From the NCBI GenBank assembly GCA_964017965.1, contig CAXHNV010000004.1, forward strand, positions 147,090 through 211,089: a stretch of 64,000 nucleotides of DNA. Direction: 5' to 3'. This stretch comes from UBA2883 sp964017965. Its GTDB lineage: Bacteria > Cyanobacteriota > Vampirovibrionia > Gastranaerophilales > Gastranaerophilaceae. Below are positions 27,600 to 37,600 of the stretch, piece after piece. A program made the position numbers and the translations under genes. Under the pieces are notes generated by a model, which did not search any database, was not told the DNA's origin, and saw only the letters and a program-made list of their open reading frames with translations. How positions within the stretch are numbered: position 1 is the first letter of the stretch; each line of letters opens with the position of its first letter.

Positions 27600-28445
27600 T
27601 TATTTTAGTTTTACTAATTTATCTTTTAATACTTTTGCCACCTTAATATGAACAGCGTGTCCTGCTTCTTTTATCAAAATATGACATTTCATATCCAAAG
27701 GTGAAACTCCTGTTTGATACAAATCTCCAAACATATCCAAAATCTTATGTTTTATTGGTTCTTTCTCTGAGCGCAACTCTGTAGTATACCCCTCATCAGT
27801 TAAGCCCACCGTATTATCAATCGTAACACCTTGAGCAAACCCCAGCATCTGAAACTTTTTCAAGTCCTTATAGAACCCGAAAGTTCTCGCCTCAATAATT
27901 TCTTCAATATTCTTAGGATTATAAGAAACCCATTGATGTCTTAAATCATCATGCTCATAATTCACTGAATAAGTGATATTAAGCTCGTCATCAGGCAATA
28001 TAACCATACTGGTCTTACCGTTCAAATAATAAACCGGTTCACTCACAGTATAAAACTCACGTTTTTTAGGTCTGTCTACAATCCCCGCTTCATTAAAGAG
28101 CCTTACCCATTCTTTAGAGCTTCCGTCAAATACAGGAAACTCCTCTTCCGAAAGATAAACGTCAATCGAATCAATCCCCATAATAGCGCAAGCAGCCATA
28201 AAATGTTCACACAAACCCGCTTTGTATCTATAACCGCCCAAAAGAGTACGACAATCCTTGCTGCCCAATGTAACACAATGGTCTGTAGAAATCACATTGT
28301 CTGTATTAGCTTCAAAACTCTTCTCTTCTTGTTTAACAAACAGCCTGATAACACCCTTGTCAGAAGGTTTAATAACAACCTTACAATCAAAGTTCTTCAT
28401 TAAAGTATTGCCGTTTGCTTGTATCTCTTTTGAAATAGTTGTCAT
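27600..28445 (-). CDS. lpxC: UDP-3-O-acyl-N-acetylglucosamine deacetylase
   Basis: 281 aa, normal length. Zinc ligands are visible in LCEHFMAACAIMGID and in IKHKILDMFGDLYQTG (H and D); FPVFDGSSKEWV is the family motif. It catalyses the committed, irreversible step of lipid A synthesis. It sits 3 bases after lpxD and 10 before fabZ, the same strand. Its presence shows the host makes lipid A. Confidence 0.95.
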   Translation of the reverse strand: MTTISKEIQANGNTLMKNFDCKVVIKPSDKGVIRLFVKQEEKSFEANTDNVISTDHCVTLGSKDCRTLLGGYRYKAGLCEHFMAACAIMGIDSIDVYLSEEEFPVFDGSSKEWVRLFNEAGIVDRPKKREFYTVSEPVYYLNGKTSMVILPDDELNITYSVNYEHDDLRHQWVSYNPKNIEEIIEARTFGFYKDLKKFQMLGFAQGVTIDNTVGLTDEGYTTELRSEKEPIKHKILDMFGDLYQTGVSPLDMKCHILIKEAGHAVHIKVAKVLKDKLVKLK

Positions 28446-28448
28446 ATA

Positions 28449-29546
28449 TTATTCTTCCGATTGTGCATTTTCAAAAGAAGTTAAAAGCGGTTCATATTTT
28501 TTGAACTTCTTAATCAATTCGCCAGCATCTTTCATAATCTTCAACTGCTTAATGAATTCTTTTCTAGGAACAGCAGGAGCACCTACAACGATAGATTTTG
28601 CAGGGAAGCTCTTAGTAACGCCCGCCTTAGCAGCAACGATAGAGTCATCACCAATCTTGATGTGGTCAGCAAGACCGGCTTGACCTGCAAGAACAACTCT
28701 GTCACCAATAACACAGCTGCCTGCAATACCAACTTGTGATACTATCATACAACCTGAACCAACTCTACAGTTGTGACCTATCATAACAAGGTCATCAATC
28801 TTTGTGTTATCTCCGATAACGGTATTTTCAATAGTTCCTCTGTCAATCGCTGTATTGGCACCGATTTCTACATTGTTACCGATAACAACTGAACCGATAG
28901 AGTTAATCTTGAAGATAACGTGTTCAGCAGCTGTAGTATCTTGAATCTTACCGTCTTTTCTTGCTTGTTCAATATTGTTAGGGTTTTCTGTAACGAAGCT
29001 GAAACCGTCAGCACCGAGTGAAACACCGTGATGAAGAATAACTTTATTACCAACCTTAACTCTGTCACCAATATTAACGCCTGCGTGGAAGAAACAACCT
29101 TCTCCGATTATAACGTTATTACCGATATATGAGTTAGCCAAAATAGTTGTATTATCACCGATTTGAGCGCCTTTAGCAACTACAACATTCGGACCTAATG
29201 AAACGTTTTTACCTAAGTTTGCTTCAGGGTGAACAACCGCTGTAGGATGAACTCCCTCATTTGTTTCAGGTGCTTCATAGAACATTGTTATCAATTTCAT
29301 CATTGCTAATCTGGGTCTTTCAACCTCGATTGTTGTAAAACCGTCAATATTTACGCCAAAAGGAACCAAAGCAGCTTTTGCTTTTGTTTTTGAAAGGTTT
29401 TCAATTTCTTCTTCTCCTAATGCTAACGCTAAAGTATTTTCATCTGCCAACATTGGAGGTGCGATATTTGTAATTGCTACATCAGCATTCTTTGTTAACA
29501 TTCCACCTGTAACTTTTGCAAGTTCTTCTAAAGTAAAAGATTTCAT
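28449..29546 (-). CDS. lpxD: UDP-3-O-acyl-glucosamine N-acyltransferase
   Basis: 365 aa. The N-terminal uridine-binding domain is followed by a left-handed beta-helix of hexapeptide repeats (GKNVSLGPNVVVAKGAQIGDNTTI...) and a C-terminal helix (FIKQLKIMKDAGELIKKF). It adds the second acyl chain in lipid A synthesis. The catalytic His is in the VILHHGVSLGADGFSF segment. First gene of the lpxD-lpxC-fabZ set. Confidence 0.95.
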   Translation of the reverse strand: MKSFTLEELAKVTGGMLTKNADVAITNIAPPMLADENTLALALGEEEIENLSKTKAKAALVPFGVNIDGFTTIEVERPRLAMMKLITMFYEAPETNEGVHPTAVVHPEANLGKNVSLGPNVVVAKGAQIGDNTTILANSYIGNNVIIGEGCFFHAGVNIGDRVKVGNKVILHHGVSLGADGFSFVTENPNNIEQARKDGKIQDTTAAEHVIFKINSIGSVVIGNNVEIGANTAIDRGTIENTVIGDNTKIDDLVMIGHNCRVGSGCMIVSQVGIAGSCVIGDRVVLAGQAGLADHIKIGDDSIVAAKAGVTKSFPAKSIVVGAPAVPRKEFIKQLKIMKDAGELIKKFKKYEPLLTSFENAQSEE

Positions 29547-29549
29547 TTT

Positions 29550-30023
29550 CTACTCCTTATTATTTATCTTTTCAATTATATTTGTTGTAGATTTTCCCTG
29601 TACAAACTCGATAAATTCAACTCTTGTACCGTTCTTAATCATAATATCTCTTTCAGGGAGTGTCTCCATTGTGTAATCAGCACCTTTTGTATAAACGTCA
29701 GGTTTGATTTCATCCAACAATAGAGCAGGACTGTCTTCGTCAAACATAACAACAAAATCCACACAGCTCAATGCTGTCAAAATATACGCTCTGTCGTTTT
29801 CGTTGTTAATCGGACGAGAATCACCTTTAATACTTTTAACAGACTTATCAGAGTTCAATAAAACAATAGAATAATCGGCAAACGACTTTGTTTTTTGCAA
29901 ATACTTCACATGACCGACGTGCAAAATATCAAAACAACCGTTTGTAGCAACAACAGTTTTACCTGCATCGTGCAAGTTTTTGATAAATTCTGAAATATTT
30001 TTTCTTCCTAAAAGCTGTCCCAT
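29550..30023 (-). CDS. rfaE2: D-glycero-beta-D-manno-heptose 1-phosphate adenylyltransferase
   Basis: 157 aa, a single nucleotidyltransferase domain: TNGCFDILHVGHVKYLQKTK (HxGH), then the conserved SDKSVKSIKGDSRPINNENDRAYIL. Equivalent to the C-terminal half of HldE, so here the kinase half must be elsewhere. It makes ADP-heptose for the LPS core. ATG 30023 (MGQLLGRKN) is preferred to an in-frame 30059 start that adds 12 atypical residues. It lies 3 bases before lpxD. Confidence 0.9.
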   Translation of the reverse strand: MGQLLGRKNISEFIKNLHDAGKTVVATNGCFDILHVGHVKYLQKTKSFADYSIVLLNSDKSVKSIKGDSRPINNENDRAYILTALSCVDFVVMFDEDSPALLLDEIKPDVYTKGADYTMETLPERDIMIKNGTRVEFIEFVQGKSTTNIIEKINNKE

Positions 30024-30116
30024 ACTAACTCCTGCTCTAATTATACCAAAAAAGAACATAGTTTCTGCGCAAAAGTATACAAATATTAAGCTAATTTTAC
30101 ATAAAAAGCATGGCTT

Positions 30117-31430
30117 CTAAGACACTTTTCTCAATGGTTTCAGAATCTTTATCAAACAAATGGCAAGTATCGTAGTTAATAAAATTGAGGCAACAGAAAT
30201 ACCTATCCAGCAACCCATTAAATACATTTTCTTGAAGAATCCAAGGTACGTCCCCAGAGAAATCCCAACAACTGCATAAGCAACAAAGTTTGCTATCAAT
30301 ATAAACTTCGTTTTCTTAATACCTTTATACACCCCGCCAAGTGTAGTTTGTAAACCGTCTGTCAGTTGGAACACTGCAGCTACAACCATAATCGGAACAA
30401 TAATGTTTATAACACAAACATCCTTTGTAAAAATCGATGCTAACTGATGCGGGAAGATAGCAAACAAAGAACTTGCAACGAACATAAAGCATACCGTAAT
30501 CAATAATCCGTGTCTGATATAATCAAACATCTCATCATAATGTTTTGCACCATTAGAATATCCTACTTTTACAGCCAAAGCATTGGAAACACCAAAAGGT
30601 ATCATATACGTAGTACTAATCAATACAATGATAATATTATGCGCAGCAGCATAAACTCCGGAAACCTTACCCAATGCCACTGCTATATAATTGAACGCCA
30701 AAAACTCAATCATTATAGCAAGTGAGATAGGAAATCCTATCTGTAATAATTGCTTATAATAACCTGGCTCAGAATATTTCTTGAACCTGAACTTATAAAA
30801 ACAGAATATCAGCATTACAAACGCTGTAAAAAACCTTACAATCGATGTTGCAATAGCAAGCCCTGCAACTCCCATCTCCGGACAGCCATACATCCCAAAT
30901 ACAAATACATAATTCAAAAACAAGTTCAATAACACAGACGCTATCATCAACAGATTAGGAAAAACAACAATCTCATACGACTGCAAAAACTCTTTCAGAG
31001 CAACATTTATCTCTACCCCAATAACAGAAAAAGCTACAATAAAAGTATAAACTTTTATATCGTGTAATAACTGCGGTTCATAATGTAAAAAATCCAACAT
31101 CGGAATATAAGCCAGAGTTAAAATTGTCATAATAACAGATATCACAACCGCAAACTTCAATGACGGATAAAAATATTTTTTTGCACCAATCTTTTCGCCG
31201 CGCTTGTTTGATAACAAAGGTGAAATCCCGACAGTCAAACCAACGCCGAACATCAATAAAATAGAATGGATTGAATTCGCAATACTGATAGCAGCAAGCG
31301 CCGATGTAGAATACCTGCCTGCAACCAAACAATCTGCAGCACCGAGCATTACAACACCAAGATTACCTATGATAATCGGAATTGCTAACTTAAACAATTC
31401 TCGTATGTACTTAAATTCAAATAATTTCAT
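30117..31430 (-). CDS. MATE family efflux transporter
   Basis: 437 aa, 12 hydrophobic segments expected for MATE (for example LFKLAIPIIIGNLGVVMLGAADCLVAG and IGFPISLAIMIEFLAFNYIAV, the two pseudo-symmetric halves). It exports cationic drugs or metabolites using a Na+ or H+ gradient. It lies two bases after queA on the same strand, so it is probably co-transcribed, without a known link. Confidence 0.9.
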   Translation of the reverse strand: MKLFEFKYIRELFKLAIPIIIGNLGVVMLGAADCLVAGRYSTSALAAISIANSIHSILLMFGVGLTVGISPLLSNKRGEKIGAKKYFYPSLKFAVVISVIMTILTLAYIPMLDFLHYEPQLLHDIKVYTFIVAFSVIGVEINVALKEFLQSYEIVVFPNLLMIASVLLNLFLNYVFVFGMYGCPEMGVAGLAIATSIVRFFTAFVMLIFCFYKFRFKKYSEPGYYKQLLQIGFPISLAIMIEFLAFNYIAVALGKVSGVYAAAHNIIIVLISTTYMIPFGVSNALAVKVGYSNGAKHYDEMFDYIRHGLLITVCFMFVASSLFAIFPHQLASIFTKDVCVINIIVPIMVVAAVFQLTDGLQTTLGGVYKGIKKTKFILIANFVAYAVVGISLGTYLGFFKKMYLMGCWIGISVASILLTTILAICLIKILKPLRKVS

Positions 31431-31432
31431 AA

Positions 31433-32479
31433 CTACTTATTTATAAACATACAGTCGCCATAACTGTAAAATCTGTATTTGTTCTCAATAGCGTGCTCAT
31501 AAGCATTAAATATACATTCTTTTGAAGTCAATGCCGATACAAGCATCAATAACGTTGATTTAGGCAAGTGGAAGTTTGTGATAAGTTTATCCACAACCTT
31601 AAACTCATAAGGCGGATAAATGAATAACGTCGAAGCTGAACGACATGCCTGTATTTTACCAAACTCTTTATAAGCCGATTCAAGCGTACGCACAGAAGTT
31701 GTTCCGACAGCAACAAGTTTCTTACCCTGAGCCTTAGCATCGTTTATCAACTTTGCGGTTTCTTCCGAGATTTCGTACTCTTCAGAATCCATTTTGTGAT
31801 CTAATACATCATCACACTGCACCGGTCTAAAGGTACCTAGACCAACGTTCAACGTAACATAACCTATTTGAACCCCTTTGGCTTTCAATTTATCCAATAT
31901 TTCGGTTGTAAAGTGCAAACCCGCAGTAGGAGCGGCAACAGAGCCTTCGTTTTTAGCATAAACTGTCTGATAACGTTCATAGTCTAGCTGTTTAAGCTCT
32001 TCTGATGTCATCTTACGTTCAATATAAGGCGGAAGCGGAACATTGCCAACCTCCGATAAGACACCGTAGATATCGCCTTCATAACTAAGCTGAACGAGCC
32101 ATTTGCCTGCATCTTCTAATGGTTCTATAACAGTTGCCGAAAGTTTATCAGAGATAGTTATCTCCGTACCGACTTTTACACGTTTAGAAGGTTTGATTAA
32201 AACTTCCCACTGTTTGTTATCCTTTTGTTTTAACAAGAAGATTTCTATCTTAGCACCGGTTGATTTGTAACCATAAAGCCTTGCAGGAATAACTTTAGTA
32301 TTGTTCAAAATCAATACACAATTCTCATCAAGGTAATCGACGATATCAAAGAAGTGTTTATCTTCAAGAGTATTTGAAGCAGGGTTAACCACCAACATCT
32401 TTGAAAAATCGCGTTTTTGTGACGGAGTTTGAGCTATCAATTCCTCCGGCAGTTCGTAATCAAATTCAGATACCTTCAT
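31433..32479 (-). CDS. queA: S-adenosylmethionine:tRNA ribosyltransferase-isomerase
   Basis: 348 aa. It has FDYELPEELIAQTP at the start, SVAAPTAGLHFT near residue 165, and the C-terminal LITNFHLPKSTLLMLVSAL. QueA adds the cyclopentene ring of epoxyqueuosine in tRNA wobble positions. One or two bases separate it from its neighbours yidC and the MATE gene. Confidence 0.95.
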   Translation of the reverse strand: MKVSEFDYELPEELIAQTPSQKRDFSKMLVVNPASNTLEDKHFFDIVDYLDENCVLILNNTKVIPARLYGYKSTGAKIEIFLLKQKDNKQWEVLIKPSKRVKVGTEITISDKLSATVIEPLEDAGKWLVQLSYEGDIYGVLSEVGNVPLPPYIERKMTSEELKQLDYERYQTVYAKNEGSVAAPTAGLHFTTEILDKLKAKGVQIGYVTLNVGLGTFRPVQCDDVLDHKMDSEEYEISEETAKLINDAKAQGKKLVAVGTTSVRTLESAYKEFGKIQACRSASTLFIYPPYEFKVVDKLITNFHLPKSTLLMLVSALTSKECIFNAYEHAIENKYRFYSYGDCMFINK

Positions 32480-32481
32480 AA

Positions 32482-33567
32482 CTATTCCTTAGCTTTAATC
32501 TGTTTAGCGTCAGCAATATCGTCATCAGAAACAGCATCTTTTTTAGCTGCATATTCTAAATCTAATTTTTTGTTTATCAAAATAGTTTGAATGATTTGAA
32601 CAATGTTGCTTGAAATCAAGTATAACAATACCCCTGCAGGAATCGGAATAAGAACAAATGTACCGCATAACATTATAGGCATAAACATGTTCATTGATTT
32701 TTGCATAGCAGCTTGAGTAGGGTCAACTTCCTGACCTTTATTCATAGCCATCATAGCTTTTTGAGTAAATACCATTGTTAAACCAAACAGAATAATCAAG
32801 GCTAAGACATCAAAGTGGAAGCTTGATTGAACAGCTTTTGTCGGTATGGTTGCCATTAACAGATAACCTTTCTTTACGAAAGTTACGGTTTCTGTTTCTT
32901 TAGTTAGAACGTTAGTAACTTCAAGTTCTGCCTTTTCGAGCTTATCGAATTGAGAGAATTTAAGGTCTTTTAGGTTATCGATATTCATCTTAAGTTCAAG
33001 CGGTTGTCCCGGAACTACAGCACCCTGAATAGCAACTGCTGAATTTGGTTTATCGATTTTAACATCTTTTAGAACTTCTTGTTTAAGGTAAACTGTAGCA
33101 GTTTTACCTGTCATGAACTTCGCTGTATTGGAAACACCCATGACACCGTCTTTTGAGATACCGGCGTTTGTACGGAGGGTTGAATCAAGACTGTTAACGA
33201 ACAAGAATGGAGCATTACCTGCCATTTTAATAAACTGCGGACTCATCAGAGTTGAGTATAACAAGATAAAGATAGGCATTTGAATTAACAAAGGAAGACA
33301 ACCTGACATAGGGTTAAAGTTGTGTTCTTTGTAGAACTCCATCATTTTACGCTGCATAGTTTGCGGATCGTTTTTGTAACGTTCCTGAATTGCTTTCATA
33401 CGAGGTTGAAGCGTTTGCATTTGTTTCATTGAACGTTGTTGAGAAACGCCGAGTGGCCACATCGCAACACGAACTATAATTGTCAGGAGGATTATACCTA
33501 ATCCGTAGCTGCCTGTTAATTTAGATAAAACTCTAAGTGCTTCTATAGTTAAACTTATAAAATCCAT
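32482..33567 (-). CDS. yidC: Membrane protein insertase YidC/Oxa1
   Basis: 361 aa. SYGLGIILLTIIVRVAMWPL opens the conserved region, followed by the cytoplasmic loop RMKAIQERYKNDPQTMQRKMMEFYKEHNFNPMSGCLPLL and the later helices (PIMLCGTFVLIPIPAGVLLYLISSNIVQIIQTILI). About 110 residues are inserted between helices (residues 125-235, external side). It inserts proteins into the inner membrane. It lacks the large N-terminal periplasmic domain of proteobacterial YidC. Confidence 0.93.
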   Translation of the reverse strand: MDFISLTIEALRVLSKLTGSYGLGIILLTIIVRVAMWPLGVSQQRSMKQMQTLQPRMKAIQERYKNDPQTMQRKMMEFYKEHNFNPMSGCLPLLIQMPIFILLYSTLMSPQFIKMAGNAPFLFVNSLDSTLRTNAGISKDGVMGVSNTAKFMTGKTATVYLKQEVLKDVKIDKPNSAVAIQGAVVPGQPLELKMNIDNLKDLKFSQFDKLEKAELEVTNVLTKETETVTFVKKGYLLMATIPTKAVQSSFHFDVLALIILFGLTMVFTQKAMMAMNKGQEVDPTQAAMQKSMNMFMPIMLCGTFVLIPIPAGVLLYLISSNIVQIIQTILINKKLDLEYAAKKDAVSDDDIADAKQIKAKE

Positions 33568-33696
33568 AATAACTCTTCCCTAATCTTTCTATGTCTATTT
33601 ATCATCATGCCTGTCAAAAATATTAACTTGACTAGGAACAAAAATACCTTAAAAATACGCTCAAGTCAAATAAACAAAATAATTTATAAAAAGGGC

Positions 33697-33724
33697 TTTA
33701 CAAAAAAAAATTATTTGCTAATAT
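33697..33724 (+). promoter_or_regulatory. Promoter of tRNA-Asn
   Basis: -35 TTTACA (33697-33702), a 16-base spacer with an A9 run, and -10 TAATAT (33719-33724), 17 bases upstream of the mature tRNA. Confidence 0.65.
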
Positions 33725-33740
33725 ATAAGTATAGAGATAT

Positions 33741-33812
33741 TCCTCAGTAGCTCAATGGTGGAGCAACCGGCTGTTAACCGGTAGGTTGTTGGTTCGAGCC
33801 CAACCTGGGGAG
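33741..33812 (+). tRNA. tRNA-Asn (GTT)
   Basis: 72 bases. The acceptor stem TCCTCAG pairs with CTGGGGA (one T-G wobble) plus discriminator G. The anticodon arm CCGGC-TGTTAAC-CGG has anticodon GTT, and the T arm is GTTGG-TTCGAGC-CCAAC. CCA is not encoded. A T run directly after it may terminate transcription. Its 3' end faces the tail cluster, a usual integration position, but no matching att repeat was found at the far end. Confidence 0.95.
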
Positions 33813-33830
33813 TATTTTTTTTTGCAAAGA

Positions 33831-33866
33831 AAAGGTGCGGATGATAAATCATCCGCACCTTTTCTA
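33831..33866. terminator. Bidirectional terminator at the left end of the tail cluster
   Basis: A perfect 15-base stem AAAGGTGCGGATGAT (33831-33845) / its complement (33848-33862) with a 2-base loop. T runs occur on both strands. It separates the tRNA from the lysis gene. Confidence 0.88.
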
Positions 33867-33870
33867 AACT

Positions 33871-34266
33871 TTAATACTTAAGAACCTGCTTTCTATTTTT
33901 ACCTTTTACATAAGAAATATGCACCCATTTATCATATTCATTTATTAGCTGGTCAAACTCTATTCCCGAGTTTTTGATGAATTCTATAATTTGTTTAACA
34001 CTCATACCTTTGACCGTAAAATCTACAGCCTGACCTTTTGTATGTTGAGAGGTTACAACTCCACCAACAAGTTTATTAACCTGTGAATTTCTATAACCGC
34101 TTGATATAATCATTGGCTTTGCCAATTTGTTTCTGATTGGTTGAAGACAATAGCAGATTAAATTCAGCATACAATCCATACTATTTATGTCAGGCATATT
34201 ATTTATATTATTTCGAATCGCTGTCTCAGAATATATAAGTTCGCTCATTTTAAAATTCATAATCAA
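33871..34266 (-). CDS. M15-family peptidase (endolysin candidate)
   Basis: 131 aa, one D-Ala-D-Ala-carboxypeptidase-type domain. IISSGYRNSQVNKLVGG, SQHTKGQAVDF and WVHISYV carry the His/Asp/His zinc ligands of the Peptidase_M15 (VanY/endolysin-like) fold. It would cut peptidoglycan cross-bridges to release particles from the producing cell. No signal peptide, consistent with export by a holin. The ATG overlaps the preceding stop by four bases (ATGA). It is the last gene of the cluster. Confidence 0.8.
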   Translation of the reverse strand: MIMNFKMSELIYSETAIRNNINNMPDINSMDCMLNLICYCLQPIRNKLAKPMIISSGYRNSQVNKLVGGVVTSQHTKGQAVDFTVKGMSVKQIIEFIKNSGIEFDQLINEYDKWVHISYVKGKNRKQVLKY

Positions 34267-34553
34267 ATCTCCATATTACTATCAATCTTTGATTTTAACA
34301 GGTTATAAATAAGCTGGGTAAAATCATCGATATATGGCAGAATAAACTTATTGATTACAAAGTTAAAACAAAACTTTGCAATTATATTTGAAGGAGCATA
34401 CAGAAACATTACATTTTGGATATATTTAATGACAGCTTTATCTAACTTTTCTTTTTTAGCAGAATTAGATAACTCCGTTTCTGCAAGCACGCATATAATC
34501 CGTTTAGTTTCTATCACAACACTTTTTAACAAATTTTTAAAACCTTTTGACAT
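34263..34553 (-). CDS. Small protein, possible holin
   Basis: 96 aa from ATG 34553 (MSKGFKNLLKSVV). Hydrophobic stretch VMFLYAPSNIIAKFCFNFVINKFILPYI near residues 50-78 could be one or two membrane-associating helices. Position directly before the M15 endolysin with a four-base overlap is where a holin or release factor lies in phage-tail clusters. The sequence itself is not a recognised holin family, so the call is positional. Confidence 0.35.
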   Translation of the reverse strand: MSKGFKNLLKSVVIETKRIICVLAETELSNSAKKEKLDKAVIKYIQNVMFLYAPSNIIAKFCFNFVINKFILPYIDDFTQLIYNLLKSKIDSNMEI

Positions 34554-34580
34554 AATATAACCTCCTTTTTTGTATTTCAA

Positions 34581-34604
34581 ATAAAAAGGATAGAAACTCT
34601 ATCC
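34581..34604 (-). terminator. Intercistronic hairpin after the long fibre gene
   Basis: On the minus strand, stem GGATAGA/TCTATCC with a 3-base loop, followed by TTTTTATTTG. It lies between the long fibre gene and the lysis genes and may reduce lysis gene expression relative to structural genes. Confidence 0.6.
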
Positions 34605-34615
34605 CTTTCTAACTT

Positions 34616-37600
34616 TTAGCCATATATTTTATAGTATTTCATACCGTTTTTAGGTGGTATGTATGGAGCGTAGAAACCTTCTTCTATCTCCTTTGTTTTT
34701 TGTGAATATTTACTTAACGGTGTCCAAACTCTATTAACTGAATAAGGATGATTTGTCAGTGCTTCGTTAAGAGCTTCGTCATCAAAAGAAATTTCTTTAT
34801 CGTTTAATAATTTTTTAACATCACCGTCATAGAAATATGTTTCTGAGCCATCCCAAGTTGTAGTTACACTACCAACTCCATTTCCCGTGTATTCTACAAT
34901 ATCATGACCAGTAGCCCAGAGAACCGCTTGAGATAAGGACACTCCTGGCATTGTATTTGTGCCAGTTGTATAAATAGGTGTAAACATAGTTCTATTAGTA
35001 TTTGTTTGATTATCATATAAGTCAGTTATTTCTGGATAAATATTTTCACATCCACTCATCCATATTTTCATAGTATACAAATCTGTGAACCCTCCTGCAT
35101 ACACTGCTGCATCAGCATGGTATAAAGTCCTCATTCCATAACTACTATAATAATTATATGGAGCATAAGCTGTTAATACACAATCTGTTTGTTGATTACT
35201 ATAATCAAGTTTATCCTTATTCTTAAAATCTTTTAAATAAGGTGCAACTGTGATTGTATAACCTTTAATAGAATATGTATCAATATAAGGGTTTGGATTA
35301 GTTGATAAATTAGTGTTCATATCTCTTTTTAGAGATTCCCAAGATTTAACAGCTATCTTATATTTTGTATTTGGCTCAAATACTATTCCAGTATTTCGAC
35401 CGCTGACTCTCCATTTCAATGAATTTGAAGATTTATATCCTGCAATATAAAGAGTTAAACTTCCAGTTGCTCCTATGTTTAAAACAAGAGACCTGTACCC
35501 ATGAAATAAATTACCAGCTTTGAATGTTGTTGGTGTAATCCAATCAAATTCCATCCAAAAGTCTTGAGAGATTTTATCAGCAAGATCAAAACTAGACCAA
35601 GTATTTGTTTCTAAATCGTATGTACCAACCGTATTTGCCTTACCATCAATAATATTCGTCATATAACCATTACAACTAATTGTTCTATCAGTTTCTGCTG
35701 TACTATAGCAGTTGTAACCAGTCATATTTGGTAATTGGTTATCTGAAAGAGATTCTCCATTGTGATAACAATCTGGCAATACATCTTTTATTTTTTTATT
35801 AGGAACATCGAATTCTCTATACCACATATCAGTTAAAGTTACTTCAAAAGAATGTTCTAAATCGACTTCGTGTTTTCCATCGAAAAATCCGCTTACACTT
35901 GTTATTACACCTTTTGACATAGAGATTTCTTCTTCTATGTGTCGATATTTTCCTGTTTTTCTATCGTAGTAATAAATATCATCTATATCCGCAACATCAT
36001 TTACACAAACGTATTTATTTGAAGTATACAATTCTGTTAAATAGTTATTTCCATTATCCGTTACGTGTGCTAATGGATATAGTGTTATTTTTGGATTTTC
36101 TGATTCACCTGAAATATTCAGTTTTTCTCCATTACATTCAATGCACGTGGAGTTTTCCATATATGCAGAACAAGACTGAATTATCGTTCCATTTGGGATT
36201 CTTCTTCTTGCATAAGAAGAAGACATTTTTGTGTCTATTGCTTTATTTAAATTATTAACTTCCGATTCAAACGTAGTTTCTACTATATATTTTTTATCAT
36301 TTTCAAAAGCCGAAACCTTTGTCGGAAGTTCTGTTTTATCAGCCTTTTCATTAAGAAGAGTATCTACTTCGGATTTATGATAAAATCCTGAAACAGAAAC
36401 CCCTGTTGCTAAATCAATTTTGTCATTGATTTCTGTTCTGGTATAAGTTTCATCTTTTGTGTAATAATCGTCCAATTCAGACTTATCTGCTTTTTCTTGT
36501 AAAACTGTATCATCATAGGATACATCAAATTTACGGTATGTTCTGTAAATCAGTATTATCATATCGTCTATTTGTGGAGTTCCCACTACCTCTAATGAAT
36601 ATTCTTCTGATAAATCAACATCATTGCCATTTTCATCTACCCAGCGTTCAGATGTTAATTCATCATCAACTTTGTTTGTATAAGTGAATTCATAGATTTG
36701 CTTGCCAACCATTTCAAAAGTTGGGACAGAACTACAGATAATATCTAACAACTCATTGTTAGAAGACACTTCTACAGTTGTTTCAAAACTAGAAGTAATG
36801 TTAATATATTCACTATCACCATTTATTTTAACAATATCTGTTTCAATATTGTTAATAAAATCTCTTAGAATATTAAACTGTGTACTTATTTCTTCGGCTG
36901 TTGAATTAGCATTCTCAATAGCGTCATTGTAACTATTTACTAGTGAGGTTAATTCAACTATTGAATTAGCGTTTGTTCTGATAGATGCTTTTGTTGTTTC
37001 AAAAGTATTAGTAATATCATTCATTTTAGCTAAGATACCGTTTTCATCGTAATCCCCTGCAATATCAACACCTTTTGTATTATCGGTTGAAATAACGATA
37101 TAGATGAACTGTTGAATTGCCTGCGGTTGAACAGTTGAAGAGCTCCCATAAATAGAGTTTGAGCGTGATGCGTCAAATGCAAGATAGTTACGGCTAGCAC
37201 TTCTTCCACCACCTTCAGCAGGTGCACTTTTTCCTGTTTGATGAAAACATCCGTTAAAACTTCTCTTCTCAGTTACATCCGTAAAATTAGCCCAACCTTC
37301 AATATTAGGCAAACCAGCTTCTACCAAATCACCTAACGCATCAGTGTCTACAGTACCTTCAATAAACCCTGTCAATTTTGGAATTCGTACAAAATCTTCT
37401 TCAACTACATACTTACCACAAGCCCCGTATTTAGCAACAATTCCTTGCCACTCTTCTTCTGTACAATACCAGCTACCTGTAGAATTCTTTGATTTTAAAT
37501 CGTTCATATACTCAACAAATGCAGGATAAAGTCCGTCTTTTTCAAGTTTTAAACCGTTTGCCAAAAGAAGTGTACTATCTTCTAACGGTAAAGACGACCA